This document shows, piece after piece, positions 11,483 to 21,421 of a stretch of 64,000 nucleotides of DNA. The position numbers were made by a program, and so were the translations under genes. Every line of letters begins with the position of its first letter. Position 1 is the first letter of the stretch. The notes under the pieces were generated by a model that saw only the letters and a program-made list of their open reading frames with translations, was not told where the DNA came from and made no database searches. Source of the stretch: Acidobacteriota bacterium (GTDB lineage: Bacteria > Acidobacteriota > Thermoanaerobaculia > Multivoradales > J023). The DNA is taken from assembly GCA_029263315.1 (NCBI GenBank), contig JAJCXR010000043.1, positions 22,062 to 86,061 on the forward strand, read 5' to 3'.

Positions 11483-12779
11483 CCGCATCGATCTTGTGGC
11501 GCACCGCCTTCGCCTTGGAGCGCTCGCCGGCCCGTTCCAAGGCCCGCAGCCAGTTCAGCCGATTGAAGGGTTTGAAACCACTGCGATCGCCGCCCCAGTA
11601 GTCGAGCATGGCGTCGGCCCGCTGGAATTGCTCGGCGGCGGCTGCAAAGTCATCCGCCGCCAGGGCCCTGACGCCTTGCATGTGGGCCTCCAGGGCGGTG
11701 TAGAACTTCTCGTAGACGGGCTGCTCCGCTTTCCGCACCTCTTCGAAATGCTCGTGCAGGGCCATCTCCATGGCCCGTGCCGCCGCGTCGTCCCCGGCCA
11801 TCACCGCCAGGCGATGGGCCAACAAGTCGAACCCCTTGCGACGCTCGAGACACCTTGCGTCCATGGTCTGCCGGGCCGCCTCGAGATCGCCCGCGAAGTA
11901 ATGCATCCAGGCTTCGACGGCGCAAAAGAGACCGATATCTTGATAGAGGCCGCAGCTGGGGATGGCTTTCATCTTTTGGAGCAGTCGATCGGCCGCTGCA
12001 AAATCCCCTTCGTGCATCTTCAGCTCGCTGCGCAGGGCATGGGCCGGACAGAGATCCGGTTTGATGCGCACCGCCTCCGCCAGGGCAAATTCGGCCTCCT
12101 CGTAGCGCCCCAGTAGCATCAGCAGCTCGCCCATGGAGAGGTAAGGATTGGCCTGATCTGGGGCGATGTAGCGATAGGTCAAGAACCGTTCTTCCGCCTC
12201 GCTGAAGCGTCCCTGGGCCATGGCGATATAACCCAAGCGATTCTGCGCCATGGCCCAATTCGGGTAGAGCTGCAAAAACGACTGATAGCAGGCCTCCGCT
12301 GAATCCCACAGCTGGTCGGCCCACAACACGTCGCAGCGGCTGCGGATAGCGAAGGGATCCTCGGGACGGGCTTCTAGGAACTCGGCCAGCACTCGGCGCG
12401 GGTCTTCGTTGCCCCGTCCCGCCCAGGCCAGGCCGTAACGCACCATGAAGGCCTCCCGCTCATTGAGGCGGGAGAGCTCGGCGGCCTCCAGCCGATCGAG
12501 CCACAGCCGCCGCTCTTCGCGCCCCGGGGGGTAGAAGGCCGAGAGGAAGAGCATCGGCATGGCGAAGTCCGGATCCAGCTCCAGGGCAGCCTCGAGCTGG
12601 ACCACCGCATCGATGTAATAGGCCTTGCCCCAGGCATCGAAACCGGCTTCGAAATGGGCTCGGGCGGCGGCCGAATCGGTCGTCCAATCGTCGGTTGTGC
12701 GCTGCCCATGCCACAGCAGGAAGGAGCCCAGCAAGAGGCCCAACAGGGAAGCCGTCAGCAGCCATCGCGATCGTCTCAT
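11412..12779 (-). CDS. TPR-repeat protein with N-terminal membrane anchor
   Basis: 455 residues. Residues 7-26 (LLTASLLGLLLGSFLLWHGQ) form a signal anchor; the rest is helical repeats of TPR type, for example YYIDAVVQLEAALELDPDFA, AMAQNRLGYIAMAQGRFSEA and LGRYEEAEFALAEAVRIKPD. It is probably a periplasm-facing or membrane-bound protein-interaction scaffold. The ATG overlaps the stop of the upstream phosphatase gene as ATGA, so the two are translationally coupled and likely work together. The gene runs convergently into the glycosyltransferase with 71 bp overlap. No enzymatic motif is visible. Confidence 0.85.
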   Translation of the reverse strand: MRRSRWLLTASLLGLLLGSFLLWHGQRTTDDWTTDSAAARAHFEAGFDAWGKAYYIDAVVQLEAALELDPDFAMPMLFLSAFYPPGREERRLWLDRLEAAELSRLNEREAFMVRYGLAWAGRGNEDPRRVLAEFLEARPEDPFAIRSRCDVLWADQLWDSAEACYQSFLQLYPNWAMAQNRLGYIAMAQGRFSEAEERFLTYRYIAPDQANPYLSMGELLMLLGRYEEAEFALAEAVRIKPDLCPAHALRSELKMHEGDFAAADRLLQKMKAIPSCGLYQDIGLFCAVEAWMHYFAGDLEAARQTMDARCLERRKGFDLLAHRLAVMAGDDAAARAMEMALHEHFEEVRKAEQPVYEKFYTALEAHMQGVRALAADDFAAAAEQFQRADAMLDYWGGDRSGFKPFNRLNWLRALERAGERSKAKAVRHKIDAVNPRLVESLHLVDLEPAPLSTVH

Positions 12780-15295
12780 CGTGCGTTCTCCAGAGGACGA
12801 CTCACCGTCGCCAACGTCAAATCGTCATACTGCAGGCTGCCGCGGCAGAAATCGTCCACCGCCTGCAGGATGTCGTCGATCAGCTGGCGGGGATCGCCAG
12901 AGGAGGAGGCGATCACGGCATGTAAACGCTCCTCACCAAAAAGCTCGCCCTGACTCGAACGCGCATCGATGACGCCGTCGGAATATCCGATCACCGCCTC
13001 GCCCGGCTCGATCACCGTTTCCAGGGCCCGGTAGTCGCCGTCCTTGAGGGCTCCGATGGGGATGCGATGGTCCCCCAAGGGCAGCTCCTCCACCGTCCCG
13101 TCACGGCGTCGGCACAGCAGGGCCGGCTGTCCCGCCACCAAGTAGTGCAACGCGCCGGGGCTCGAGCCCGGCGCCAGGTAGCCCATGGCGACAAAGTTCC
13201 GCTTTCCCAAGCTGTAGAGCCGGCGGTTGGCCAGGTTGAAAAGCTCCGCCGGATCGGTGCAGGTCAAAGCCAGAGCGTGCAACGACTCATGGGCCGCCAT
13301 CATCATCAACGCCCCGGACACCGATTTTCCGCAGACGTCGCCGAAGATCACGGCCTGGCGTTCGTCGCTATCGGTGGGCAGCTGAGCAAAAAAATCTCCG
13401 CCGACGATGCGGGCCGGACGACACAGGGCGCTGATCTCCCAGCCGGGGCCGAAGAACAGCTCGTCCGGCAGCAATTGCTCTTGGATGGTGGCGGCGATCT
13501 CCATCTCCCGCTCCAGCTCGGCTCGCTGGGTCCGCTCTTCCAACAACATGCTGGTTTCCAGGGCCAGACCCGCCTGTTGCAGCAGACGACGCAACAGGTC
13601 GAGCTCGTCCCGTTCGAGGGGGATCTGCCCTTCCTTGTCCGAAAGCAACACCATGCCCAAATGGCGCCGCCGCGAGGTCAGGTCGGCCAGCACCTCCACC
13701 CCCTCCAGGGACAGGCTGCTGACCATCTGCGCCACCTCCGGCGACCTCAAGGTCAAGGTACCCAACTGGTCCAAGCGGGTCAGGCGCTCGCGACGTTGCA
13801 AAAAACGTTGCAATTCCGAGATCACCGGCAGGTGTTTCGGCAAGGTCGCCGGTCCGGCGATGCGTTGCAGGCGATAGCCGCGCAGCAGGTAGAGGGCGGC
13901 AAAACGTACCCCCAAGAGGCGTGGCAGCTCCTCCACCAGCTCCCGCACGACTTCTTGCAGGTCCACCTGCGCCGTCATCGCCTCCCCCAAGGCCACCATC
14001 GCCTTGCTGAGGCGCGCCCGACCGGCGAAAAAAGAGCGGTCCAAAAGCTGTTGTAGCCGTCGTCTGAAGGGGTCGAACAAGAGCACGATGGCCAAGGCCA
14101 GGAAGACGGAAAAATATCCGGGACGATCGAGGACGGTGCCCCGGAAGAAGGCATTGAAGGTGACGATGCTACCGGCATAGAGACCGGTGAGCAGGGCGGT
14201 GCTGACGGTGTACAGCAAGGAGCGGCGCAGCATCACCCGGATGTCCAGGAGTTGGAACCGGACGATGGCATAGGTGAAGGTCAAAGGCACCAGGGCCACC
14301 GGCAGAATCCCCCACAGGAAGAAGGAACGGGATTGCTGAAAGGTGCCGTGCACCATGGTGGCGACCAGGAAGGGCATCAGACCAAAGAAGGAACCGAAAA
14401 GCACCAAGGCCATGCCCCGCCGCTCCCGCGGGCTGTCCAGAAGTCGCGCATTGGCCCGCAAGGCCAAGAACCCGCAGAGCAGGAAGATGGCCAACAACCA
14501 CCAACTGGCGACGGGAGCTCCGTTGATCAAACGCGCCGGCTGATGCCGCATCTTGGCCATCATCAAAACACCGACGTAAACCGCCATCGGCAACAGGTAG
14601 AGCACCGGCCAGCCCCGTATCCACAGGCGGGCCAAAGGTCGCCATCGGGGAATCCGTTCCGCATTCTCGAGCCAGGCGGGGCGCGGAAACAACAGGTAGA
14701 AATGCAGGAAGGCCGGTGGCAACAGCAGCAGAGCCAAGGTTCCGGTGTGCAGGAGGATGGTGTCGATCCCCGAGTAGGACGCCAGGCGCATGCGGCACAC
14801 CAAGACCAAGAGGAAGAGATTGCACAGTAGGAAAAAAACCTGGCTAGCCCGCAATAACGGTCGGCGAATGAGGACAAAAAGCCCCATCAGGAAAAAGCTC
14901 AAGCCCAGAAAAGCAGAATAGAGAAAGCTACCGTCGCCGATGCGCCGCTGACCGAGGCGCAGCGGCAGCTCTTTCAATGCGCCGTCCCGCTTGATCAGAT
15001 AGAAGACGGTTTCATCGGCCTGGAACTGATTCAGCACCCGCGCCGCCTGCTGAGCGTCGCCCAGCACCTGCCGCCCGATGCCGACGATCTCATCACCGGA
15101 ACGCAACCCCGCGTCATCGGCGCTCGAGCCCGGGACCACCTCGTCGACCACCACACGGCCGGATTTGTTGACCGGCACCACCCCATCGTAGGGACGCTGC
15201 ACGTACATGTCGGCGACCGACAGGGCAGCCAGACCAAAGGCCACCAGGCCAAAGATCAGCAATAAGGGTGTGGGGTTGAAGGATGCCGCTCTCAT
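12776..15295 (-). CDS. PDZ-membrane-GAF-PP2C (SpoIIE/RsbU-type) serine phosphatase
   Basis: 839 residues. A first membrane segment (PLLLIFGLVAFGLAALSVAD) is followed by an extracytoplasmic PDZ domain (about 35-105, with VVPGSSADDAGLRSGDEIVG), a seven-helix-like membrane region (about 115-345), a GAF domain (about 430-570), a coiled helix ERTQRAELEREMEIAATIQE, and a PP2C/SpoIIE phosphatase domain (about 610-835). The metal-binding aspartates sit in VGGDFF, FGDVCGKSVSGAL and GYSDGVID. By family, such enzymes dephosphorylate anti-sigma-antagonist or similar phosphoserine proteins in response to a signal. The ATG at 15295 has GGAG three bases away; a longer frame upstream is antisense to the ligase gene and is rejected. 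Confidence 0.9.
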   Translation of the reverse strand: MRAASFNPTPLLLIFGLVAFGLAALSVADMYVQRPYDGVVPVNKSGRVVVDEVVPGSSADDAGLRSGDEIVGIGRQVLGDAQQAARVLNQFQADETVFYLIKRDGALKELPLRLGQRRIGDGSFLYSAFLGLSFFLMGLFVLIRRPLLRASQVFFLLCNLFLLVLVCRMRLASYSGIDTILLHTGTLALLLLPPAFLHFYLLFPRPAWLENAERIPRWRPLARLWIRGWPVLYLLPMAVYVGVLMMAKMRHQPARLINGAPVASWWLLAIFLLCGFLALRANARLLDSPRERRGMALVLFGSFFGLMPFLVATMVHGTFQQSRSFFLWGILPVALVPLTFTYAIVRFQLLDIRVMLRRSLLYTVSTALLTGLYAGSIVTFNAFFRGTVLDRPGYFSVFLALAIVLLFDPFRRRLQQLLDRSFFAGRARLSKAMVALGEAMTAQVDLQEVVRELVEELPRLLGVRFAALYLLRGYRLQRIAGPATLPKHLPVISELQRFLQRRERLTRLDQLGTLTLRSPEVAQMVSSLSLEGVEVLADLTSRRRHLGMVLLSDKEGQIPLERDELDLLRRLLQQAGLALETSMLLEERTQRAELEREMEIAATIQEQLLPDELFFGPGWEISALCRPARIVGGDFFAQLPTDSDERQAVIFGDVCGKSVSGALMMMAAHESLHALALTCTDPAELFNLANRRLYSLGKRNFVAMGYLAPGSSPGALHYLVAGQPALLCRRRDGTVEELPLGDHRIPIGALKDGDYRALETVIEPGEAVIGYSDGVIDARSSQGELFGEERLHAVIASSSGDPRQLIDDILQAVDDFCRGSLQYDDLTLATVSRPLENAR

Positions 15296-15393
15296 CGTCT
15301 CCGGACAGGCCACGTTCCTCCGGCTCGTCTGCGTGGGCAATAGGTCATCAGCTATACGACCGCCGTCGTTCGAAGTTCTGGCCGTCGCAGCAT

Positions 15394-16785
15394 TCACCAC
15401 CCGGGGTCGTCGCCACGGCCTTGTGCTGCAAGCTGCCGCAAATGCTGCCGCGCCACCTTGCCACGCTCGTTGTACGGCAGCGCTTCCAGGCGGCGCATCT
15501 CCCGCGGCAGCAGCGTGGCGGGCAGGGATGTCGTGTCCAGCGGCCAGTGCTCGGTCACCACAAAGGCGACGGTCCGGTCGCCGCGCACCGCATCGTCGAC
15601 CCCCACCACCGCCACGTCCCGGATCCCCGGCAGCTCGCGCAGGGCGGACTCCACACGCACCGCCGGCACTTTGCGGCCGCCGATATTGAGAATATCCGCC
15701 GTCCGACCGGTGAGCCGTAGACGTCCTTCGGGGGTCCATTCGCCGGTATCGCCGGTGATTACGGTCGCTCCAGATACCCCGGGACGGCCGAGATAACCTA
15801 GCAGATTGGCCGGCGAGGTGACGCTCACCCTCCCCGCTCCGTCGATGTCCAGCCGCACGCCCGGCAAGGGTTTGCCGACCGTGCCGCGGGCCGCCGCCTG
15901 GAGGGGGGCCGCCTCGAAGCTGATGCCGCCGGTCTCCGTCGAGCCATAGAAGTTCTGTACCGCCCGTCCCGAGGCATCGAGGAAACGCTGCGCTTGCTCC
16001 TCTTGCAGCAGACCACCGGCGCAGATGACCCGACGCAGGGCCAAGCCGGGTGGCCATTGGGATTGCCCCAGACTGCGCACCAAGGGCGGCACCAGTGGCA
16101 TAAAGGTCGCAGCGCTCTCGGCCAGCGCCCTGAACAACGACGACGGGAAAATCCCCGGCTCGAGGATCAACGGGGCACCCAAGGCCAACAGGGACAGGAC
16201 GCCGTTGTCGAAGCCGTAGGAATGACTCAAGGGGATGGTGATCAATACCCGTTCGTCGGCGCTCAGCTCCATGCCGTCGCCGATGTGACGAATGCCATGG
16301 GCCAACCCCTCGGCGCTCAAGCAAATGCCCTCAGGCTGGCCGGTGCTGCCGGAGGTCAGCTTGATGATCGCCGTATCCGGTGGCAGCTCGGCAGGGGTGC
16401 CCACCTCCACCTTCGAGGCTCGGACATCCCCGGGCCATGGTTCGTCCAAATCCGCCGCCTGCGCCCCATCGCGGTGCAACAGGGTGGGGACACCGAGATG
16501 ACGACAAAGCTCCAACTTGCGCCGATGGGAGGCAGAGGCGTCCATGGCCACCATCGGAATGCCGAGGCGCAACATGGCCAAGGACAAATGGCAGAACGCC
16601 CCCACATTGCCCACCGCCACGGCGATGGGACGGCGATCCGCGGCCGCCAAACGACGCTGCCACTCGACGGCGCAGGCATCCAACTGGGCAAAGCTCTGCC
16701 GCAAGTCTTCACTCCGGGACCACAGGGCCTGCCGCTCCCCCCCATCTCTGACCTGGCGCGCAAACGCTTCGACAATCGATTCCAT
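15394..16785 (-). CDS. AMP-forming acyl-CoA synthetase/ligase (ANL superfamily)
   Basis: 463 residues. It carries the P-loop-like LTSGSTGQPEG, the A4-A5 segment NFYGSTETGG, the TGDTGEW adenylate motif, the hinge GRTADILNIGGRKV and the C-terminal catalytic lysine region YNERGKVARQ. It activates a carboxylic acid as acyl-adenylate and transfers it to CoA or to a carrier protein. It is somewhat shorter than typical fatty-acyl-CoA ligases (500-550), mainly in the N-terminal part. Substrate unknown. The PDZ-phosphatase gene follows 98 bp downstream on the same strand. The ATG at 16785 has no clear ribosome site. Confidence 0.9.
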   Translation of the reverse strand: MESIVEAFARQVRDGGERQALWSRSEDLRQSFAQLDACAVEWQRRLAAADRRPIAVAVGNVGAFCHLSLAMLRLGIPMVAMDASASHRRKLELCRHLGVPTLLHRDGAQAADLDEPWPGDVRASKVEVGTPAELPPDTAIIKLTSGSTGQPEGICLSAEGLAHGIRHIGDGMELSADERVLITIPLSHSYGFDNGVLSLLALGAPLILEPGIFPSSLFRALAESAATFMPLVPPLVRSLGQSQWPPGLALRRVICAGGLLQEEQAQRFLDASGRAVQNFYGSTETGGISFEAAPLQAAARGTVGKPLPGVRLDIDGAGRVSVTSPANLLGYLGRPGVSGATVITGDTGEWTPEGRLRLTGRTADILNIGGRKVPAVRVESALRELPGIRDVAVVGVDDAVRGDRTVAFVVTEHWPLDTTSLPATLLPREMRRLEALPYNERGKVARQHLRQLAAQGRGDDPGW

Positions 16786-16897
16786 GGGGTGAAATTAGCA
16801 TGAACGCCGGCCCCTGGGCCGCTCCGATCCGGATGCGGGGCAAGTTGCGGCGGCTCGACGATGGATTCCCCTGTGCAAGGCACCGCGGACGGGTACA

Positions 16898-19800
16898 ATG
16901 ACGCCCATGAAGTATCGATGGATCAAGCCCCTGAGCCCCTTCTCGACCCTCCTGCTCGCCGCCCTTCTGGCGTTGCTGCCCACCGCCTGCTCGACCCTCC
17001 CCAAGACACCGGTCGTCACCCCCACCGACCCTGCGACCACCGCTGCTCCGTCCAACGCCGAGACGACCGCCGGCCCAGCGTCCGCCGACCAGATCTCTGG
17101 CGATCAGGCTGGCATCGATCATTGGACGGCACCCCTCGACCTGGCGATCCCGCCGGATCCGACGGTGCACAAGGGCCAACTGGCGAACGGTCTCACCTAC
17201 TACGTGCGCCGCAATGCCAAACCCGAGCAGCGGGCCGAGCTACGGTTATTCGTCAATGCCGGCTCGTTGATGGAAGACGACGATCAGCAGGGTCTGGCCC
17301 ATTTCGTCGAGCACATGGCGTTCAACGGCACCCGACACTTCGCCAAACAACAGTTAGTGGACTACCTCGAGCTTATCGGCACCCGCTTCGGCGCCGATCT
17401 CAACGCCTACACCAATTTCGACGAGACCGTCTACAAGCTGAAGGTGCCCACCGATGATCCTGAGATCATCGCCACCGCTTTTCAGATCCTCGAAGACTGG
17501 GCCCACGGTATCTCTTTCGACGACGAAGAGATCGACAAGGAACGGGGCATCATCGTCGAGGAGTGGCGCCTCGGCCGCGGCGTCGGGGCGCGCCTGCGGG
17601 ACAAACAATTCCCCATCATGTTCCAAGGCTCGCGCTACGCCGAGCGCTTGCCCATCGGCCAGATCGAGATCATCGAGAACGCCCCCTACGAAGCTCTGCG
17701 ACGTTTCTATCGCGACTGGTACCGTCCCGATTTGATGGCGGTGGTGGCGGTGGGAGATTTCGATGTCGAGACCATCAGAAGCCTGATCGAAGAGCACTTC
17801 GGAAACATCCCCGCACCCAAGGCTCCGCGTCCCCGACGCAGCTATCCGGTGCCACCCCACGCCGAGACCCTGTTCAGCATCGACTCCGATCCCGAGCTGA
17901 CGGCCACCACCGCTTCGATCTACCACAAACACGAGGCCCAAGGGGAAGGCACCTACGGTGACTATCGGCGTTCCCTGGTGGAGGGGCTCTACCACGGCAT
18001 GCTCAACGATCGCCTGGCGGAGGTGACGCAGCAGAGCGATCCGCCGTTTCTGGTGGCCAATTCCGGCATGGGAGCCTTTGTGCGCACCGCCACCGTCTTC
18101 GCCCAACATGTGCGGGTCGAGGACGGCAAGCTGGTCGAAGGGCTCGGCGCCCTGTTGGAAGAGGTCGAACGGGTCGAGCAGCACGGTTTCACCGCCAGTG
18201 AGCTGGAACGCGCCAAAACCAACATCCGACGGGGCTACGAGCAGGCCAGCCGGGAGCTCGACAAGCTCGACTCCGGCCCCTTCGCCGACGAGTACGGACG
18301 CAATTTCCTGATCCAGGAACCGATTCCCGGCATCCCCGTCGAGCAGCTGATGGTGGAACGTTTCATGCCCACCATCGAGCTCGACGAGGTCAACCGTCTG
18401 GCCCGCGAGTGGATCCGCGAGGACAATCGGGTGATCGTCGTCAACGCGCCGCAAAAAGAGGGCTTGGATCTGCCCAGCGAGGGCGACCTCTTGGCCGTCT
18501 TCCGAGATATCGAGGGCCGCGACCTCGAGCCCTACGTCGACCGGGTGCGCGACGAGCCGTTGCTCGCCGACCTGCCAGAACCCGGCCCGGTGGTGGAGGA
18601 ATCCCACATCGAAGAGCTGGGGGTCACCGAGTGGCGACTGGCCAACGGCGTGCGGGTGGTCCTCAAACCGACGGATTTCAAGAACGATCAGATCATTCTC
18701 TCCGGCTTCAGCCCGGGTGGCCATTCCCTGGTCGATGACGCCCGCTATACGTCGTCCATCTTCGCCACCTCGATCCTCGGCGAAAGCGGCCTCGGGGCCT
18801 TCGATGCCATCGAGCTGGCCAAAGCGCTGACCGGCAAGGTGGCCTCGGTACAGGCCTACATCGGTGAGCTCGAGGAAGGGCTCAGCGGTTTCGCCTCACC
18901 CCAGGACTTGGAAACCATGTTCAAGCTCCTCTACTTGCAAGTGACGGCACCGAGGGTCGACGAGGATGCCTTCCAATCGCTCATGTCGCGCCTGCGGGTC
19001 GTCCTGGCCAACCGCGAAAGCCAACCGGGAACGGTCTATCGCGACAAGCTCAACGAGGTGCTGAGCGGCGGCCACCCGCGGCGCCAGCCCTTGACCGAAG
19101 CGGTGCTCGACGAGATCGATCCGCAGCAGGCCTTGGAGGTCTACCGAGAGCGTTTTGCCGACGCCTCCGACTTCACCTTTGTCCTGGTGGGAAACTTCGA
19201 GCCCGACAAACTACGCCCCCTGGTGGAAACCTACCTCGGCGGTTTACCCTCCAGCCGGCGCCAGGAGACCTGGCGCGACATCGGCGTACGGCCGCCCGAC
19301 AGGGTGGTGGAATTCAGCGTCGAGAAGGGCCTCGAGCCCAAAAGCCAAGTGCAGCTCATCTTCACCGGTGACGCCACCTGGAGCCGGCAAGCTCAGCATG
19401 AGATGGGTAGCCTGAGCCGCATCCTCGACATCCGCTTGCGGGAGGTATTGCGGGAAGACTTGGGCGCCACCTATGGCGTCAGCGTGCGGGGCAGCTTGTC
19501 CCGTCGACCATTCCCCGGCTACAGCTTCTCGATCAGCTTCGGCTGTGCCCCGGAGGAGGTGGACGCCTTGGTGGAGGCGGTCTTCCACGAGCTGGAGGCG
19601 GTGAAGGAGGACGGCGTCGAGGCCGACAAGATCGTCAAGGTGAAGGAGAACCAACGGCGTCAGCGGCAGACGGATCTGCTCGAGAACAGCTTCTGGCTCC
19701 AGGCTTTGGAGTCCTACTACGATCTGGGCATCGATCCGCGGCTCTTGCTCGATCACGAAGCTCTGCTCGAGGGAGTCACCGCCGAAGGCCTGCAGGCGGC

Positions 19801-19933
19801 GGCCCAGCGCTACTTCTCCAAGGACCGTTACATTCTCGCCGTGCTCAACCCGGAGGGAGCTCCGGAGGGATCTGGGGATACGGACATCGAGCTCGACTCC
19901 GCGACGGCGGCGGTCCCGGAAGCCGCTCAGTGA
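16898..19933 (+). CDS. M16-family (insulinase-like) zinc peptidase, lipoprotein
   Basis: 1011 residues. A signal peptide ends in a lipobox (LALLPTAC, Cys near residue 31), so the protein is probably lipid-anchored in the envelope. A Thr/Ala-rich spacer precedes the first M16 domain with the inverted zinc motif HFVEH (His135, Glu138, His139) and the downstream Glu in EEIDKERGIIVEEW. The second half (from about residue 570, VTEWRLANGVRVVLKPTDFK) is the inactive M16C-type partner, giving the usual two-domain clamshell. It degrades peptides in the periplasm. The ATG at 16898 or the one at 16907 may be used; neither has a strong ribosome site. Divergent from the ligase gene. Confidence 0.92.
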   Translation: MTPMKYRWIKPLSPFSTLLLAALLALLPTACSTLPKTPVVTPTDPATTAAPSNAETTAGPASADQISGDQAGIDHWTAPLDLAIPPDPTVHKGQLANGLTYYVRRNAKPEQRAELRLFVNAGSLMEDDDQQGLAHFVEHMAFNGTRHFAKQQLVDYLELIGTRFGADLNAYTNFDETVYKLKVPTDDPEIIATAFQILEDWAHGISFDDEEIDKERGIIVEEWRLGRGVGARLRDKQFPIMFQGSRYAERLPIGQIEIIENAPYEALRRFYRDWYRPDLMAVVAVGDFDVETIRSLIEEHFGNIPAPKAPRPRRSYPVPPHAETLFSIDSDPELTATTASIYHKHEAQGEGTYGDYRRSLVEGLYHGMLNDRLAEVTQQSDPPFLVANSGMGAFVRTATVFAQHVRVEDGKLVEGLGALLEEVERVEQHGFTASELERAKTNIRRGYEQASRELDKLDSGPFADEYGRNFLIQEPIPGIPVEQLMVERFMPTIELDEVNRLAREWIREDNRVIVVNAPQKEGLDLPSEGDLLAVFRDIEGRDLEPYVDRVRDEPLLADLPEPGPVVEESHIEELGVTEWRLANGVRVVLKPTDFKNDQIILSGFSPGGHSLVDDARYTSSIFATSILGESGLGAFDAIELAKALTGKVASVQAYIGELEEGLSGFASPQDLETMFKLLYLQVTAPRVDEDAFQSLMSRLRVVLANRESQPGTVYRDKLNEVLSGGHPRRQPLTEAVLDEIDPQQALEVYRERFADASDFTFVLVGNFEPDKLRPLVETYLGGLPSSRRQETWRDIGVRPPDRVVEFSVEKGLEPKSQVQLIFTGDATWSRQAQHEMGSLSRILDIRLREVLREDLGATYGVSVRGSLSRRPFPGYSFSISFGCAPEEVDALVEAVFHELEAVKEDGVEADKIVKVKENQRRQRQTDLLENSFWLQALESYYDLGIDPRLLLDHEALLEGVTAEGLQAAAQRYFSKDRYILAVLNPEGAPEGSGDTDIELDSATAAVPEAAQ

Positions 19934-19946
19934 TTTTCACAGGCTA

Positions 19947-21263
19947 TTAGACTAGAGCGTTCACTTCATCTTCGAAGGCGGAAACCAGAGCCGTCGGATC
20001 GGGGATCAGCCGGGTATCCGCCAGAACCCCCATGCGCAGGCTACCGTCGAAGGAAAGAATCGACACCCCGACACCGACGGTGGCCCGTTGCGGCACCCAG
20101 AAGAGCATCGCCCGCAAGCGCCGTCCGGCCAGGTAGAGGGGTTTTTGGGGCCCCGGCACGTTGCTCAGGACGCAGGTGCATTTGTTGGCGAAGAAATCGA
20201 TCAGGCCGGCGCTCCAACTGAACGGCAGCGTCTTGAGCATGACGTTGACGATGCCGAAGGTGGCCACCGGCTCCACCGAGCCCTTGAGACGGTCCATGCG
20301 TGCCTTGGTTTCGGCGATGCGGTGCGCCGCGTCGTCGACCCCCACCGGCAACGACAGCAGAACAGCGGCGAATTTGTTGTCCATGGTCATCTTGTCGGCC
20401 CGTGAGCGAACATTGACCGGCATCGAGACCTGTAGCTGATCCAAGTCCTCACCCCGCGACAAGCCGTAGCTGCGAAACGCCCCGGCGACGCAAGCCACCA
20501 AAACATCATTGACCGTGGCTTGGAAGCGATTCTTGATCTCTTTGATCATCTCGAGCTCGATGGGAGGGGTCCAGGCGACCCGCTTCTCACCGCCGAGGGT
20601 CGGCCCGTGCACACCGCTGCGATCCGGCCGCCACAGCATTTTGCGGGCCAAAAGACCCGGACCGGCCAGGCTGGCGTGAGCTCCCAGCAGCAGTTTGTTG
20701 GGCGGCCTGCCACCCCGATCGACCACCGCCGACATCACCCTACCCCCCTCCGGCGTCGAGTCCATCAGCCCGAAAAGCACCTGCACCATGGCGATGCCGT
20801 CCCCCAGCACATGGTGCGTACGGACGATCAGAGCACTGCCATCGTCGCCAAACTGCGGGATAACCTGCACTTGCCACAGGGGGCGATCCTCCGGTAACGG
20901 TGTCGAGGCCACACCGCCCATGTAATCTTGGAGCTTCTGCTTGTCATCCAGGGCACCGGCATCGTCCTCCAATACCGGAGCCACCATGATGTGGCGGGCG
21001 ATGTCGAACTCCGCATCGTCCTGCCAAAAATAGCGTCCACCGCGGCGCACGATGCGGCGAGCGAAACGGGGATAACGATAGGCACCGTGGGTACCCAATA
21101 GACGATCGGAGAAGACCTGACGCATGGTCTCGACATCGATTCGATCGATGGTGAACACGGTATTGATAACCATCAGATTGGTGTCCTGGTCCTGTAGCCA
21201 TACACCGTCCGCCCCGGCCACCAACTCCAGTCTCTCCGTTCCCCGCTGCCCTGTCGCCACCAT
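19947..21263 (-). CDS. Wax ester synthase/diacylglycerol O-acyltransferase (WS/DGAT)
   Basis: 438 residues. The catalytic HHxxxDG motif is present as RTHHVLGDGIAMVQ (near residue 140), and the C-terminal family signature SNVPGPQKPLYLAGRRL is clear. The N-terminus LVAGADGVWLQDQDTNLMVI matches the usual SxxDxxFL-type opening in a modified form. The enzyme transfers acyl groups from acyl-CoA to fatty alcohols or diacylglycerol, making storage lipid at the membrane. The ATG at 21263 has AAAGGTG six bases upstream; a longer frame to 21386 lacks protein character. It converges on the M16 peptidase (13 bp apart) and is divergent from the DJ-1-family gene. Confidence 0.92.
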   Translation of the reverse strand: MVATGQRGTERLELVAGADGVWLQDQDTNLMVINTVFTIDRIDVETMRQVFSDRLLGTHGAYRYPRFARRIVRRGGRYFWQDDAEFDIARHIMVAPVLEDDAGALDDKQKLQDYMGGVASTPLPEDRPLWQVQVIPQFGDDGSALIVRTHHVLGDGIAMVQVLFGLMDSTPEGGRVMSAVVDRGGRPPNKLLLGAHASLAGPGLLARKMLWRPDRSGVHGPTLGGEKRVAWTPPIELEMIKEIKNRFQATVNDVLVACVAGAFRSYGLSRGEDLDQLQVSMPVNVRSRADKMTMDNKFAAVLLSLPVGVDDAAHRIAETKARMDRLKGSVEPVATFGIVNVMLKTLPFSWSAGLIDFFANKCTCVLSNVPGPQKPLYLAGRRLRAMLFWVPQRATVGVGVSILSFDGSLRMGVLADTRLIPDPTALVSAFEDEVNALV

Positions 21264-21421
21264 GCCCGCACCTTTCTCTGAGAATCCTCTCGCTCGACGG
21301 ACGCCGACCATCATCACGGGTACCATTCTGTCATGGTGGCTAGAGAATAGGCCCCCCGACTCGACGGAGCCCGCTGGCCTAGCCACCAGCGCTCCCCATG
21401 CCCTCTGCTAAGATCAGCACC

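Noticed and set aside
15296..16324. Upstream extension of the PDZ-phosphatase frame
   Set aside because: It is antisense-frame sequence over the acyl-CoA ligase on the same strand in another frame, basic and low-complexity; the ATG at 15295 has a ribosome site.
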